In this document: one piece after another, positions 8,674 to 16,240 of the stretch
Numbering within the stretch: the first letter of the stretch is position 1
Layout: every line of letters begins with the position of its first letter
Virus record (IMG/VR): IMGVR_UViG_3300046744_000223
Coordinates: 108,941-172,940 of that record
DNA from: a virus
Length of the DNA stretch: 64,000 nucleotides
Direction: 5' to 3' (one strand)
Made by a program: the position numbers and the translations under genes
Notes under the pieces: model-generated
The model's input: only the letters and a program-made list of their open reading frames with translations
What the model was told of the DNA's origin: nothing
The model's database searches: none

Positions 8674-9386
8674 TTTTTTCTTGTTCTTAGGTTATCATAT
8701 TCGAATGGATTTAGAAGCATTATTTTATTTTCAGAAATCCAGTTTTGTACAAAGTCCATTTGTCTAAATCTATGCTTATCACCTTTAAAGTAATCTTTTC
8801 GATTCTTTTTGTGTTCAGCATCTTCTTCTTTATTGTAAAAGTTTAAAGCCCTGTCATCCTCACCACCTTCTAGGTAAAAGGTATGTCCTATAATTGTTAT
8901 TTTAGAAAAGTTAATAATTGCCCTATCTAATGTAATTAAACCAGTACCAACTCCTATGAACTTTCCTAAAGCTTGATTTTTTTTATACTTATGTCTGAAC
9001 TCCTTACCACCATAGTGTTTCGTTAAAAACCCCCAAGTATCACTATGTACATTTACATTATCAAACTCATGGTATCTATGACTCATCTCGTGACCTACAT
9101 CATCTTTTCTTGGCCAAATTGTAAGCGGTTCGGATTTGATTGGATGAAAATAATCCCATCTATAATTGCCAGTAGTAGACCAAATATCTATTTTCCTACC
9201 TGTGTGTTGATACATACCATCGAAAAAACATTTATTTACTCTAATTACAGTTTTAAACTTATCAATATATTTACCAAAATTATAACAATTCAAAGATGGG
9301 CTTGTACCAACTACTATTACATCGGTTTGTGGTTCAAATGTCTCAAAGTAGTTGTCTAACTTTTTAATATTGTCCAAAATCACCAC
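8670..9386 (-). CDS. sialyltransferase-like (GT29-like) glycosyltransferase
   Basis: A 238-residue protein beginning its fold with DVIVVGTSPSLNCYNFGKYI, followed by KTVIRVNKC, and later FIGVGTGLITLDRAI and ITIIGHTFYLEGG. These correspond to the sialylmotif L-like (V-G-x-S) and S-like (S-T-G) regions of GT29 enzymes seen in many viral and bacterial proteins. Such enzymes use CMP-activated acidic sugars, and the gene is next to the CMP-sugar synthetase and kdsA. It has no membrane anchor. The family assignment is from motif resemblance and is moderately certain. Confidence 0.6.
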   Translation of the reverse strand: MVILDNIKKLDNYFETFEPQTDVIVVGTSPSLNCYNFGKYIDKFKTVIRVNKCFFDGMYQHTGRKIDIWSTTGNYRWDYFHPIKSEPLTIWPRKDDVGHEMSHRYHEFDNVNVHSDTWGFLTKHYGGKEFRHKYKKNQALGKFIGVGTGLITLDRAIINFSKITIIGHTFYLEGGEDDRALNFYNKEEDAEHKKNRKDYFKGDKHRFRQMDFVQNWISENKIMLLNPFEYDNLRTRKK

Positions 9387-9922
9387 ACCATTACTTTGTT
9401 ATTCTCAATAAGGGTATTTACATAATCTATTTCAAGATTCCAACTATGATTGCCAGGTATATCTGATGACCCCTCTACTCCCCAATAATGATTAGTCTTT
9501 CCAAAATCAAATCCAACCAAGTTTAACACCTCATATGTATCTAACAAATAGTTAATTGTTAGAATGCCAGTAGACATTTTTTTAGAACCTAATTTGAAAT
9601 CGGATATGTGGTAATCAAATCCATCATAGTTACTCTTTATATCCTCCAATCTACCAACTCGCTTATCAGTATTAGTAATCGTGGTAGTTTTAATTAAGTT
9701 TGGGTGTTGGTTTTTTATACTCTCTATGTTATTTACATAGTAGTTTCTACTATCGGTAGTAAGTGCATTGTTAAGTATCCAATGAGTACATTTGTTACCT
9801 ATATAATCTTCAAATCCACGTACTCTGAATCTATTGAATCTATAAACGTGGTCGTATGAATCAATCAGACTACCATGCTTTTGGGTTGTGTCGGCATTAC
9901 CTACTAAGATACATTTATTCAT
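9380..9922 (-). CDS. sialyltransferase-like (GT29-like) glycosyltransferase
   Basis: A 180-residue protein with MNKCILVGNADTTQKHGSLI, then YDHVYRFNRFRVRGFEDYIG, and later KMSTGILTINYLL and LVGFDFGKTNHYWG. This order (VGN, IDxYDxVxRFN, G-K, STG, GFDF-HY) is the pattern of GT29 sialyltransferase-like proteins. It overlaps the neighbouring GT29-like gene by 7 nt; the two are related in motif but not close in sequence. A CMP-sugar donor from the adjacent KdsA and cytidylyltransferase genes is the most economical explanation. Confidence 0.72.
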   Translation of the reverse strand: MNKCILVGNADTTQKHGSLIDSYDHVYRFNRFRVRGFEDYIGNKCTHWILNNALTTDSRNYYVNNIESIKNQHPNLIKTTTITNTDKRVGRLEDIKSNYDGFDYHISDFKLGSKKMSTGILTINYLLDTYEVLNLVGFDFGKTNHYWGVEGSSDIPGNHSWNLEIDYVNTLIENNKVMVW

Positions 9923-10599
9923 TTCTTACCTGTGTGCTTTCCGGTTTGTAAAAAATATTCATTGTCTCTACTATCACCTTTCAAAAAGTGATACTCAAAT
10001 CCAAGTTTCCACATAACATAGTCAAAACTTAATTGGTCTCTACGTGAGTTATACTTTATTTCATCCCACCATGCTTCCATAGATTCAATGACGTGTTCAT
10101 CATTATGATTTCTTAATATAATTGGATTTGTAGCTAACCCATTATTTTGTGGATATCCCTCATCTAAGTATCTCTGAACTTGGGTATACATGGTTTGTGG
10201 ATTGTCCTTGTAATTACCACCATTAGACTTACCCAAACTCATTATTGCCTCATACTCTTTGTAAATACAATCTCGTGGGTCCAGTCTTGTTTGATTATGG
10301 TCAAATACCTGATACGGGTGTTTGTTTACCAATGGTGTAAAATCTTTTCTAACCAATATATTACCATCAATCCATAACGAACAATCGTATTCTGATAAAT
10401 ATCTATGTGGTAATATTTTGTATTTTTTAGCGTTACGATTTGGGTCTGAATATATTGGTGTAGATTTAATAATCTTCCAAGTATCCGATTTTATATCCAT
10501 ATCAGTAAAGCATATATAATCAACACCATCTATTATTTGTTGATTTTCATGTAGATTATCATACCCACCAAAGATTGAAGTATAAACGGCTATTTTCAT
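9919..10599 (-). CDS. DUF616-type glycosyltransferase
   Basis: A 226-residue protein starting MKIAVYTSIFGGYDNLHENQ, followed by VDYICFTDMD, KKYKILPHRYLSEYDCSLWIDGNI and, near the end, DQLSFDYVMWKLG. This is the pattern of the DUF616/TOD1 glycosyltransferase group, in which the W-I-D-G-N segment carries the metal-binding acidic residue. It is soluble and complete. It overlaps the genes on both sides by 4 nt. Confidence 0.8.
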   Translation of the reverse strand: MKIAVYTSIFGGYDNLHENQQIIDGVDYICFTDMDIKSDTWKIIKSTPIYSDPNRNAKKYKILPHRYLSEYDCSLWIDGNILVRKDFTPLVNKHPYQVFDHNQTRLDPRDCIYKEYEAIMSLGKSNGGNYKDNPQTMYTQVQRYLDEGYPQNNGLATNPIILRNHNDEHVIESMEAWWDEIKYNSRRDQLSFDYVMWKLGFEYHFLKGDSRDNEYFLQTGKHTGKK

Positions 10600-11444
10600 A
10601 TGTAATGCTCACTTCTTACTAAGTTAGAGCCAAGATTGGGTCTAGCTACTGTGTATGTTGGTGTATAATTTGCAATCGTATCATTAACACCGGTCTGATT
10701 ACCAACGTTAAATTTAGCCTTGCTTTTGATATATAATTGAATACGTGTGTCAACGTGTCTGAGGTCTAAACACTTTTTATATTTCAATCCAAATTGATTT
10801 TTTGTAGTCCAATAAAACATTGGTAATTTATATTCATTGATTTTTGATTGGATTTTCTCAACTCCAGTGCCATCAAATCTATTTGATATCAATAGAGTAC
10901 CAAAATCACCATTAACGTGTTCTCTAATAATAGAATTACCCAACTCTCTTTCAGAATCAGACCAATAAACTTCCGGCTCAATATCGTCAAAAGAATCAAA
11001 TTGCCAAAACTTTAATATTTCTTCCATAAGTGGGATTTTATAAACACCTAAGTCATCATATATTCTATAATGGTCATTGAATACCTCCCCTTCAAATGAA
11101 TCTACAAATCCATCTATATATGGGTTGTTGTCAAAAATAGTATGAACCACTTGAAACGGGTCTGACCATGATGACCAATTTTGCTCTAAGTGACCAAATA
11201 ACTCTCTTAACAATTTTGGTGATGGTATCCAAACCTTACAATCAGGATATTTTTCTTTTAATTTACGTGGAAACGCAGAGATAATTCCCCAATCCCCAAC
11301 ACCAAAACAAGTTCTTAGGATTACAAAGTTTTTACCTTCCAAGTATTCATCAGGAATATAGGAAGGGTCACTTAAAGGAAACCCTAACTTATCAACCTCT
11401 TGTATAGGAAGTACTTTATTATCGAATGTTCTCCAAAATACCAT
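10596..11444 (-). CDS. glycosyltransferase family 9-like protein
   Basis: A 282-residue protein if it starts at the ATG at 11442-11444, which overlaps the preceding stop as TAATG; an in-frame upstream codon at 11477 lies inside the previous gene and is unlikely. The segment FVILRTCFGVGDWGIISAFP followed by LKEKYPDCKVWIPSP resembles the N-terminal Rossmann domain of ADP-heptose (GT9) transferases, and the C-terminal FNVGNQTGVNDTIANYTPTY resembles their donor site. The call is tentative. Confidence 0.5.
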   Translation of the reverse strand: MVFWRTFDNKVLPIQEVDKLGFPLSDPSYIPDEYLEGKNFVILRTCFGVGDWGIISAFPRKLKEKYPDCKVWIPSPKLLRELFGHLEQNWSSWSDPFQVVHTIFDNNPYIDGFVDSFEGEVFNDHYRIYDDLGVYKIPLMEEILKFWQFDSFDDIEPEVYWSDSERELGNSIIREHVNGDFGTLLISNRFDGTGVEKIQSKINEYKLPMFYWTTKNQFGLKYKKCLDLRHVDTRIQLYIKSKAKFNVGNQTGVNDTIANYTPTYTVARPNLGSNLVRSEHYI

Positions 11445-12280
11445 TATGAAACTGCCCTTCCTTCCATACCTTCCCAATCCTTATCAGTTCTAACCTCTTG
11501 ATTAGTTTTCTCAGTAGCCGATAGGACATTGTTTGTTGTGTTTAATAATTCCGTAAGTTTCAACATAGCTGATAAATCTTTAGGGAAACAATGTCCACCA
11601 AATCCTAAATCACCATCAGGACCAGGAACAGCCCAATGTGATTTACCTAACCTATCATCATATGTCGCATATTCTACAACCTTATCATAGTCCAATGATA
11701 GTTTATCACATACTTGATAAATCTCATTTGCAAAAGAAACTTTTGTAGCTAAGAACGTATTAGTTACATACTTTACCATTTCTGCGTGTGTAGAGCCAGT
11801 CTTTATGATTGGTGTGGTAGGAAAAACTAAACGATAGATTTGTTTAAGTGGAGTGGTTCCTTTACGTGGGCCCCCTAAGATAATCTTTGATTGGTTCTCA
11901 AAGTCTTGTACTGCGTTTGCTTCGGTTAAGAATTCCGGATTGAACACAATTGTGATACTCTTAAAGTTATTGTTAAACATCTCGGTTGTAGTTGGTGGAA
12001 TTGTAGATTTGATAACCACAACAACATCCTTACCTACGTTATTGATTTGAGACAATACCGATTCCACAATTGAAATGTCACACGACCCATCAACTCTCTT
12101 CATTGGAGTGGGTACACATACAAATACAACATCCGAAGCTTCGACTACCTCTTTTAGGGTATCCGTAGTTCTTTTAGACCCATCAAGGTCATAGGTTAAA
12201 ACGCTAAAATAGTTTTTAAACTTTTGGTAAATGGCATTTCCTACAAAGCCTTGACCCACTATTCCAATATTATATTTCAT
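11444..12280 (-). CDS. UDP-glucose/GDP-mannose 6-dehydrogenase, C-terminally short
   Basis: A 278-residue protein with the N-terminal NAD-binding GIVGQGFVGNAI, substrate motifs VCVPTP, KSTIPPTTTE and FNPEFLTEANAVQDF, and the catalytic cysteine in DLGFGGHCFPKDLSAM. Family members are usually 390-450 residues and end with a third, UDP-binding domain, which is absent here. The stop codon overlaps the next start as TAATG, so the short form looks fixed rather than a recent break. Whether it is still an active sugar oxidase is open. Confidence 0.82.
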   Translation of the reverse strand: MKYNIGIVGQGFVGNAIYQKFKNYFSVLTYDLDGSKRTTDTLKEVVEASDVVFVCVPTPMKRVDGSCDISIVESVLSQINNVGKDVVVVIKSTIPPTTTEMFNNNFKSITIVFNPEFLTEANAVQDFENQSKIILGGPRKGTTPLKQIYRLVFPTTPIIKTGSTHAEMVKYVTNTFLATKVSFANEIYQVCDKLSLDYDKVVEYATYDDRLGKSHWAVPGPDGDLGFGGHCFPKDLSAMLKLTELLNTTNNVLSATEKTNQEVRTDKDWEGMEGRAVS

Positions 12281-12331
12281 AGATAAATTGTAAAATTTTC
12301 TTGTGACACACGATTCGTTTCCAAAATGGAA

Positions 12332-12958
12332 TTACACGAGGGTGTCGTAATATTCGTTTTGCTTTTCTTGTCGTTCGATTTGCTTTGGGTGATATAGGGA
12401 AAGTTCTTCCATCCAAGGTAAGTTTGATATAGTATCATACCCAACGAGTTTCTCGTGTACCTTATTTTCCCAACGAATGTTATCTGAGTTTTTGTAGATT
12501 CTCCATTGAGGGTCTGGAAAGTTTACCCAACCCTTATCATCCACTCTCCAACCCCACTTCTGAATGTGTTCTGATGTAAGTCCTTCTACCGTGTTTACAC
12601 GTGGTACGAGAATCACATCTACATCATTTGCTTCTAAGATTGCGTGGATATTGTCCATGAGGGTCTCATTAGGATACTCATCTGCGTCAATCTGAAAAAT
12701 GTAATCACCATCACAATGTTTGGTAAGTTCATTCTTTAGATTTGCGAAGTGTCCATCGAACTCATATGGATGCCATAGGAATAGAGTCTTCTCTGCATTC
12801 ATCTTACGGAGATATGTTTCTACCATTGGGTCACCATTCTTAGAGTCCCATAGAACCACAATCTCATCATGAGGTTGTTTTAGTGTGATTAACTTTTGTA
12901 GTAAGGTTTGAATCTCTAAGAACTCATTACATACTGTGACTGCGTAACTGATTTTCAT
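12332..12958 (-). CDS. family 2 glycosyltransferase
   Basis: A 208-residue GT2-like protein. MKISYAVTVCNEFLEIQTLL and DEIVVLWDSKNGDP form the donor-binding half, and DYIFQIDADEYPNE supplies the DxD motif. The segment WRVDDKGWVNFPDPQWRIYKN resembles the acceptor-side part of LPS core glucosyltransferases of the WaaE/KdtX type. It is separated by 51 nt from the dehydrogenase gene downstream and by 3 nt from the gene upstream. Confidence 0.82.
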   Translation of the reverse strand: MKISYAVTVCNEFLEIQTLLQKLITLKQPHDEIVVLWDSKNGDPMVETYLRKMNAEKTLFLWHPYEFDGHFANLKNELTKHCDGDYIFQIDADEYPNETLMDNIHAILEANDVDVILVPRVNTVEGLTSEHIQKWGWRVDDKGWVNFPDPQWRIYKNSDNIRWENKVHEKLVGYDTISNLPWMEELSLYHPKQIERQEKQNEYYDTLV

Positions 12959-12961
12959 ATC

Positions 12962-13459
12962 TTATATTCCTTTTAAGAAGTCCGGAGTGTCATCCTTTTC
13001 AAGACTATCTTCTTGTCTACGTTTTGCTTTAGTATCTATCTTATCGAAGATACCATAATCATAGTTATATACCATAACAGTTGATATATTCTTTTCAACT
13101 AATGTACGATAACCACCCTTTAACTTCTTATTTCTAATCTCATTAAGGTAAAATTGTTTAGAGTTTACATCAAGATTTAATTTAGTCAAATCCAACTTTT
13201 TTACTTTCGAGGTTGAACTGATTACTTCATTTAATGAAGATGCCATTTTTAGCATTTGTGGTGGTGCGATGTGTTTTAAGTCTAAACAATGAAAGTATGT
13301 TTTAAACTTTGGCTGTAACACGAATACATAATAATCTCGAGCCTCACCAGATACTTTCTTGTATCTGATTTTAGCTACCATACCTTTCTCTAATTTTGAC
13401 TTAGGTATACGAGTAGCGTCAGCAATTCGATTTCTATGCATTGTCGTGTAATCAGGCAT
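12962..13459 (-). CDS. conserved phage protein of unknown function
   Basis: A 165-residue basic protein that I do not recognise as an enzyme. The first half (residues 20-75) has SKLEKGMVAKIRYKKVSG and YYVFVLQPKFKTYFHCLDLK, a small beta-rich arrangement like proteins found beside structural genes in marine T4-like phages. The C-terminal part is Lys-rich and predicted helical. The start overlaps the preceding glycosyltransferase stop as TAATG. Because it lies between glycosyltransferases probably read from the late-type promoter at 16211, it could be a virion or accessory glycan protein. Confidence 0.6.
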   Translation of the reverse strand: MPDYTTMHRNRIADATRIPKSKLEKGMVAKIRYKKVSGEARDYYVFVLQPKFKTYFHCLDLKHIAPPQMLKMASSLNEVISSTSKVKKLDLTKLNLDVNSKQFYLNEIRNKKLKGGYRTLVEKNISTVMVYNYDYGIFDKIDTKAKRRQEDSLEKDDTPDFLKGI

Positions 13460-14778
13460 TACTCACCTACTTTCTTTAGTTTTGGTAATTTTAATTCAGT
13501 TGGCGTGTCTTTCTTTTTCAAAGTTGGTAACGTTAATCCAACTTGTTGTGGACCATCACCTACTTTGTAAATGTCAAGTATTTCGGACAATTTACTTGAC
13601 ATATTATCAAGTGTAAAGTTGTCTTTTACATACTTACGATTCTTACGAGACTTCTCAACTGCTTTCTTATAATTATCGTAGATTGTTTTTAAAGTATGAG
13701 CTGCGTCATTATAATTAATTGTAAACCACTTGGACTCTTTCCTAATCCAATTGTTTGATGCTGATTTGTCTACATTTTGAAGTTCACCACCAACTAAGAA
13801 ATTAAAATCTGAATTCAAGAAATCTATATGACCACTCCAATTTGATGCAATTATTGGTTTACCACTAACACAAGCTTCTAATAATGGTCTACCAAATCCC
13901 TCACCACGTGTAAATGATACGTGTGCCTTTACCTTTGGGTGATTATACAATGAATTCATCTCCTCATCTGAAAGGTCACCATCGAGAATATAGATGTTTG
14001 GTAGTATCTTTGAATCAATCATACCTTTAATCATTTCGATTCTCTTTCTCAACTCATGTACATTTGTGATGCCAGGCGCCGTGAGAGATGTCTTTAGAAT
14101 AAGTGCTGGTGTATTCTTTTTGTTTTTAAACGTATTTAGGAATGTGTGAATCAAACCACTTACGTTTTTTCTATCATGACCTATGTTACCTTGTAACCAA
14201 TGACCAACAAATAGATATGTAAAAGATTCTTTCACATTACTTAGTACATCATTAACAGATTGATGAACTTCAGATTTATTATCGTAAATCTTAGGGTCAA
14301 ATCCTTCGAATAAAACTTCAACCGGCTTTGTTAGAGATGTTTGACCTACCTTTTCTTTGGTTTTTTCATTTATTTTATCATAAACCACTTCGAGTGTTTT
14401 CTTAGAGTGTTCTGATGAAACCAATGTAAGGTCCATACGATTACACCCATCAATAAATTCAGCAGATGCATCGGTAGTTTCAATAACAGCCGATACCCCA
14501 ATGTTAAAGTGACCAACGGGTTGGAACTCACTTGGAATTGTAATCTGCATCCACACGTCTGGCTTCTGATTTATATTACCACTAATGAGCCTTGATGTTA
14601 AGTCTACATCTTCCGTTGTGAGTGCATTTTGAGGTGTATTACCCCATCGTTGTGGTAAGATTTTTATATCCCACTCTTCACCTTTGGTTTGAATTAACGA
14701 ACGGACTAAATCTCTCGAACGGGCACCATACCCACTTCTCGTTGCAATAGGGCAACTAACTACACATAACTTTTTCAT
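13459..14778 (-). CDS. GT4 glycosyltransferase with C-terminal LPKLKKV tail
   Basis: A 439-residue GT-B enzyme. The donor domain includes YLFVGHWLQGNIGHDRKN, YILDGDLSDEEMNSLYNHPK and SFTRGEGFGRPLLEACVSGKPI, which holds the E-x7-E retaining GT4 signature. The last 30 residues are a Lys/Pro-rich tail with LPTLKKK and LPKLKKVGE, and a related motif (LPKLRKV) opens the next glycosyltransferase gene upstream. The gene overlaps that neighbour by 4 nt. The acceptor is unknown. Confidence 0.85.
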   Translation of the reverse strand: MKKLCVVSCPIATRSGYGARSRDLVRSLIQTKGEEWDIKILPQRWGNTPQNALTTEDVDLTSRLISGNINQKPDVWMQITIPSEFQPVGHFNIGVSAVIETTDASAEFIDGCNRMDLTLVSSEHSKKTLEVVYDKINEKTKEKVGQTSLTKPVEVLFEGFDPKIYDNKSEVHQSVNDVLSNVKESFTYLFVGHWLQGNIGHDRKNVSGLIHTFLNTFKNKKNTPALILKTSLTAPGITNVHELRKRIEMIKGMIDSKILPNIYILDGDLSDEEMNSLYNHPKVKAHVSFTRGEGFGRPLLEACVSGKPIIASNWSGHIDFLNSDFNFLVGGELQNVDKSASNNWIRKESKWFTINYNDAAHTLKTIYDNYKKAVEKSRKNRKYVKDNFTLDNMSSKLSEILDIYKVGDGPQQVGLTLPTLKKKDTPTELKLPKLKKVGE

Positions 14779-16184
14779 ACTGAATAAATCTCAAATCTTT
14801 TACGAGGTGTCCAATTTTCAAGACAACCATCAATTGCGTCAATAAACTTACCACCCATATTTTCGGATGCCATCCCACTCTCACCTTGAACCCACTCATG
14901 TCCAATATGTCCCACGTATTCTAAGTGGTCTCTACCATCTTCAAGAGCGTTTCCTAACTTCTCAGCTACATCCATAAAGTCACATCTATCATCGAATATG
15001 TATGGTGTTTGTGGTGAACCTTGTAGTGACCTATTAGATGGCCATACAGGATAAACCCAACTACCACGTCCTAATAATTCATACTTAGACCATTTTCTTC
15101 TATCATGTAGTGACCCAATCTCAACATAATCTTCAGCAGTTAGAATTTCACCTTCCAAATCAAAACCACATTGGTCTTGAAGACCACCTGTTACGTTGAC
15201 TATAATTGGTGTACCAGCTCTCAATGCTTCACAAGAGGCGAGTCCGAAACCTTCATTAGAAGCTATGTTTAGAATGATATCACCTGAATTGTAATATAGG
15301 TTTAAATCTTCGGTAGTGAATTTAGCATCAGTAAATTTATAATCACCATAGTGACCATTGTGTTTGATTACCTCATTCAAGTCAGTTCCATTGTCATCAC
15401 TTCGTTGAGTATGGAAGAATAAACATACCTTCTTATCCTCATGTTGTTTTGCAAACTCATTGAATGCAAGAACTACATCACCTGGTACTTTTCTACGAAT
15501 ATTTCTATTGTTCCATAGAACTACAAAGTCGTATTCGTTTAATCCAAATCTGTTTTTGAATTCCACTAACTTTGCGTCATCCGATGGTAATGGTTTGAAG
15601 TGTTTGGATACTCCATGTGGGATATATTTGTATGCCCAATCGTCCTTCGCCATACCATACTTCTCAAGAGTTCTCTTGTTTATACCATAGGTTTGTTTTG
15701 AGATTGACAATAACATATCACACGATGCATAAAATGGTGCATTCCACATTGGGTCTGGTAATGAGTCCCAAATATTGTAATACATAATAGGAACGAACTC
15801 TCTTACTTCATGCTCCATATCGTACAACCACTTCCAAAAACGTGGGTCAGTGAAGTGTAAGATTGCATCAGGTTTCTCAATGTTAATAAGTTGCCTTAAT
15901 ATTTCAGGATTCCCATATCCGCTACTTGCGTATATTTTGAGTGATGCATCTTCTACACCAGTTTCCTTTTGTGTATCAGCTGAAACATCAAACATCTTAC
16001 CCTCTTCGGGATGTTTTAGTGCTGCCCCAAGTTGAACCCAATCATACTTATGAATTGTTGAAAAAACAATCTCTTTTGATTGTGTTGCTATACCACTATG
16101 TAATCTGAGGTCATCCGAAAGAAGTAGAATCTTTTTCTTCTTCGGTTTAGTTGGGTCTACTTTTCGTAGTTTTGGTAATTCCAT
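14775..16184 (-). CDS. GT4 glycosyltransferase with N-terminal LPKLRKV segment
   Basis: A 469-residue GT-B glycosyltransferase. After an N-terminal basic stretch (MELPKLRKVDPTKPKKKK) come ILLLSDDLRLHSGIATQSKE, VVLWNNRNIRRKVPGDVVLAF, and ILNIASNEGFGLASCEALRAG with the GT4 E-x7-E motif. It is the first gene of a unit preceded by a late-type motif at 16211 and a GGAAA ribosome-binding site, so it is probably expressed late with the structural genes. The N-terminal segment resembles the C-terminal tail of its downstream neighbour. Confidence 0.86.
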   Translation of the reverse strand: MELPKLRKVDPTKPKKKKILLLSDDLRLHSGIATQSKEIVFSTIHKYDWVQLGAALKHPEEGKMFDVSADTQKETGVEDASLKIYASSGYGNPEILRQLINIEKPDAILHFTDPRFWKWLYDMEHEVREFVPIMYYNIWDSLPDPMWNAPFYASCDMLLSISKQTYGINKRTLEKYGMAKDDWAYKYIPHGVSKHFKPLPSDDAKLVEFKNRFGLNEYDFVVLWNNRNIRRKVPGDVVLAFNEFAKQHEDKKVCLFFHTQRSDDNGTDLNEVIKHNGHYGDYKFTDAKFTTEDLNLYYNSGDIILNIASNEGFGLASCEALRAGTPIIVNVTGGLQDQCGFDLEGEILTAEDYVEIGSLHDRRKWSKYELLGRGSWVYPVWPSNRSLQGSPQTPYIFDDRCDFMDVAEKLGNALEDGRDHLEYVGHIGHEWVQGESGMASENMGGKFIDAIDGCLENWTPRKRFEIYSV

Positions 16185-16210
16185 TCGTAACTATTTCCTT
16201 TTTATTTAGT

Positions 16211-16218
16211 TATAAATA
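16211..16218 (-). promoter_or_regulatory. late-type promoter motif TATTTATA
   Basis: The coding strand reads GTATATTTATAACTAAAT, with the octamer TATTTATA 26 nt upstream of the start of the glycosyltransferase gene ending at 16184. The same octamer is found upstream of most tail genes in this window. It is the exact reverse complement of the T4 late promoter TATAAATA. Confidence 0.5.
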
Positions 16219-16240
16219 TACAAAATATATTTATTAAATC

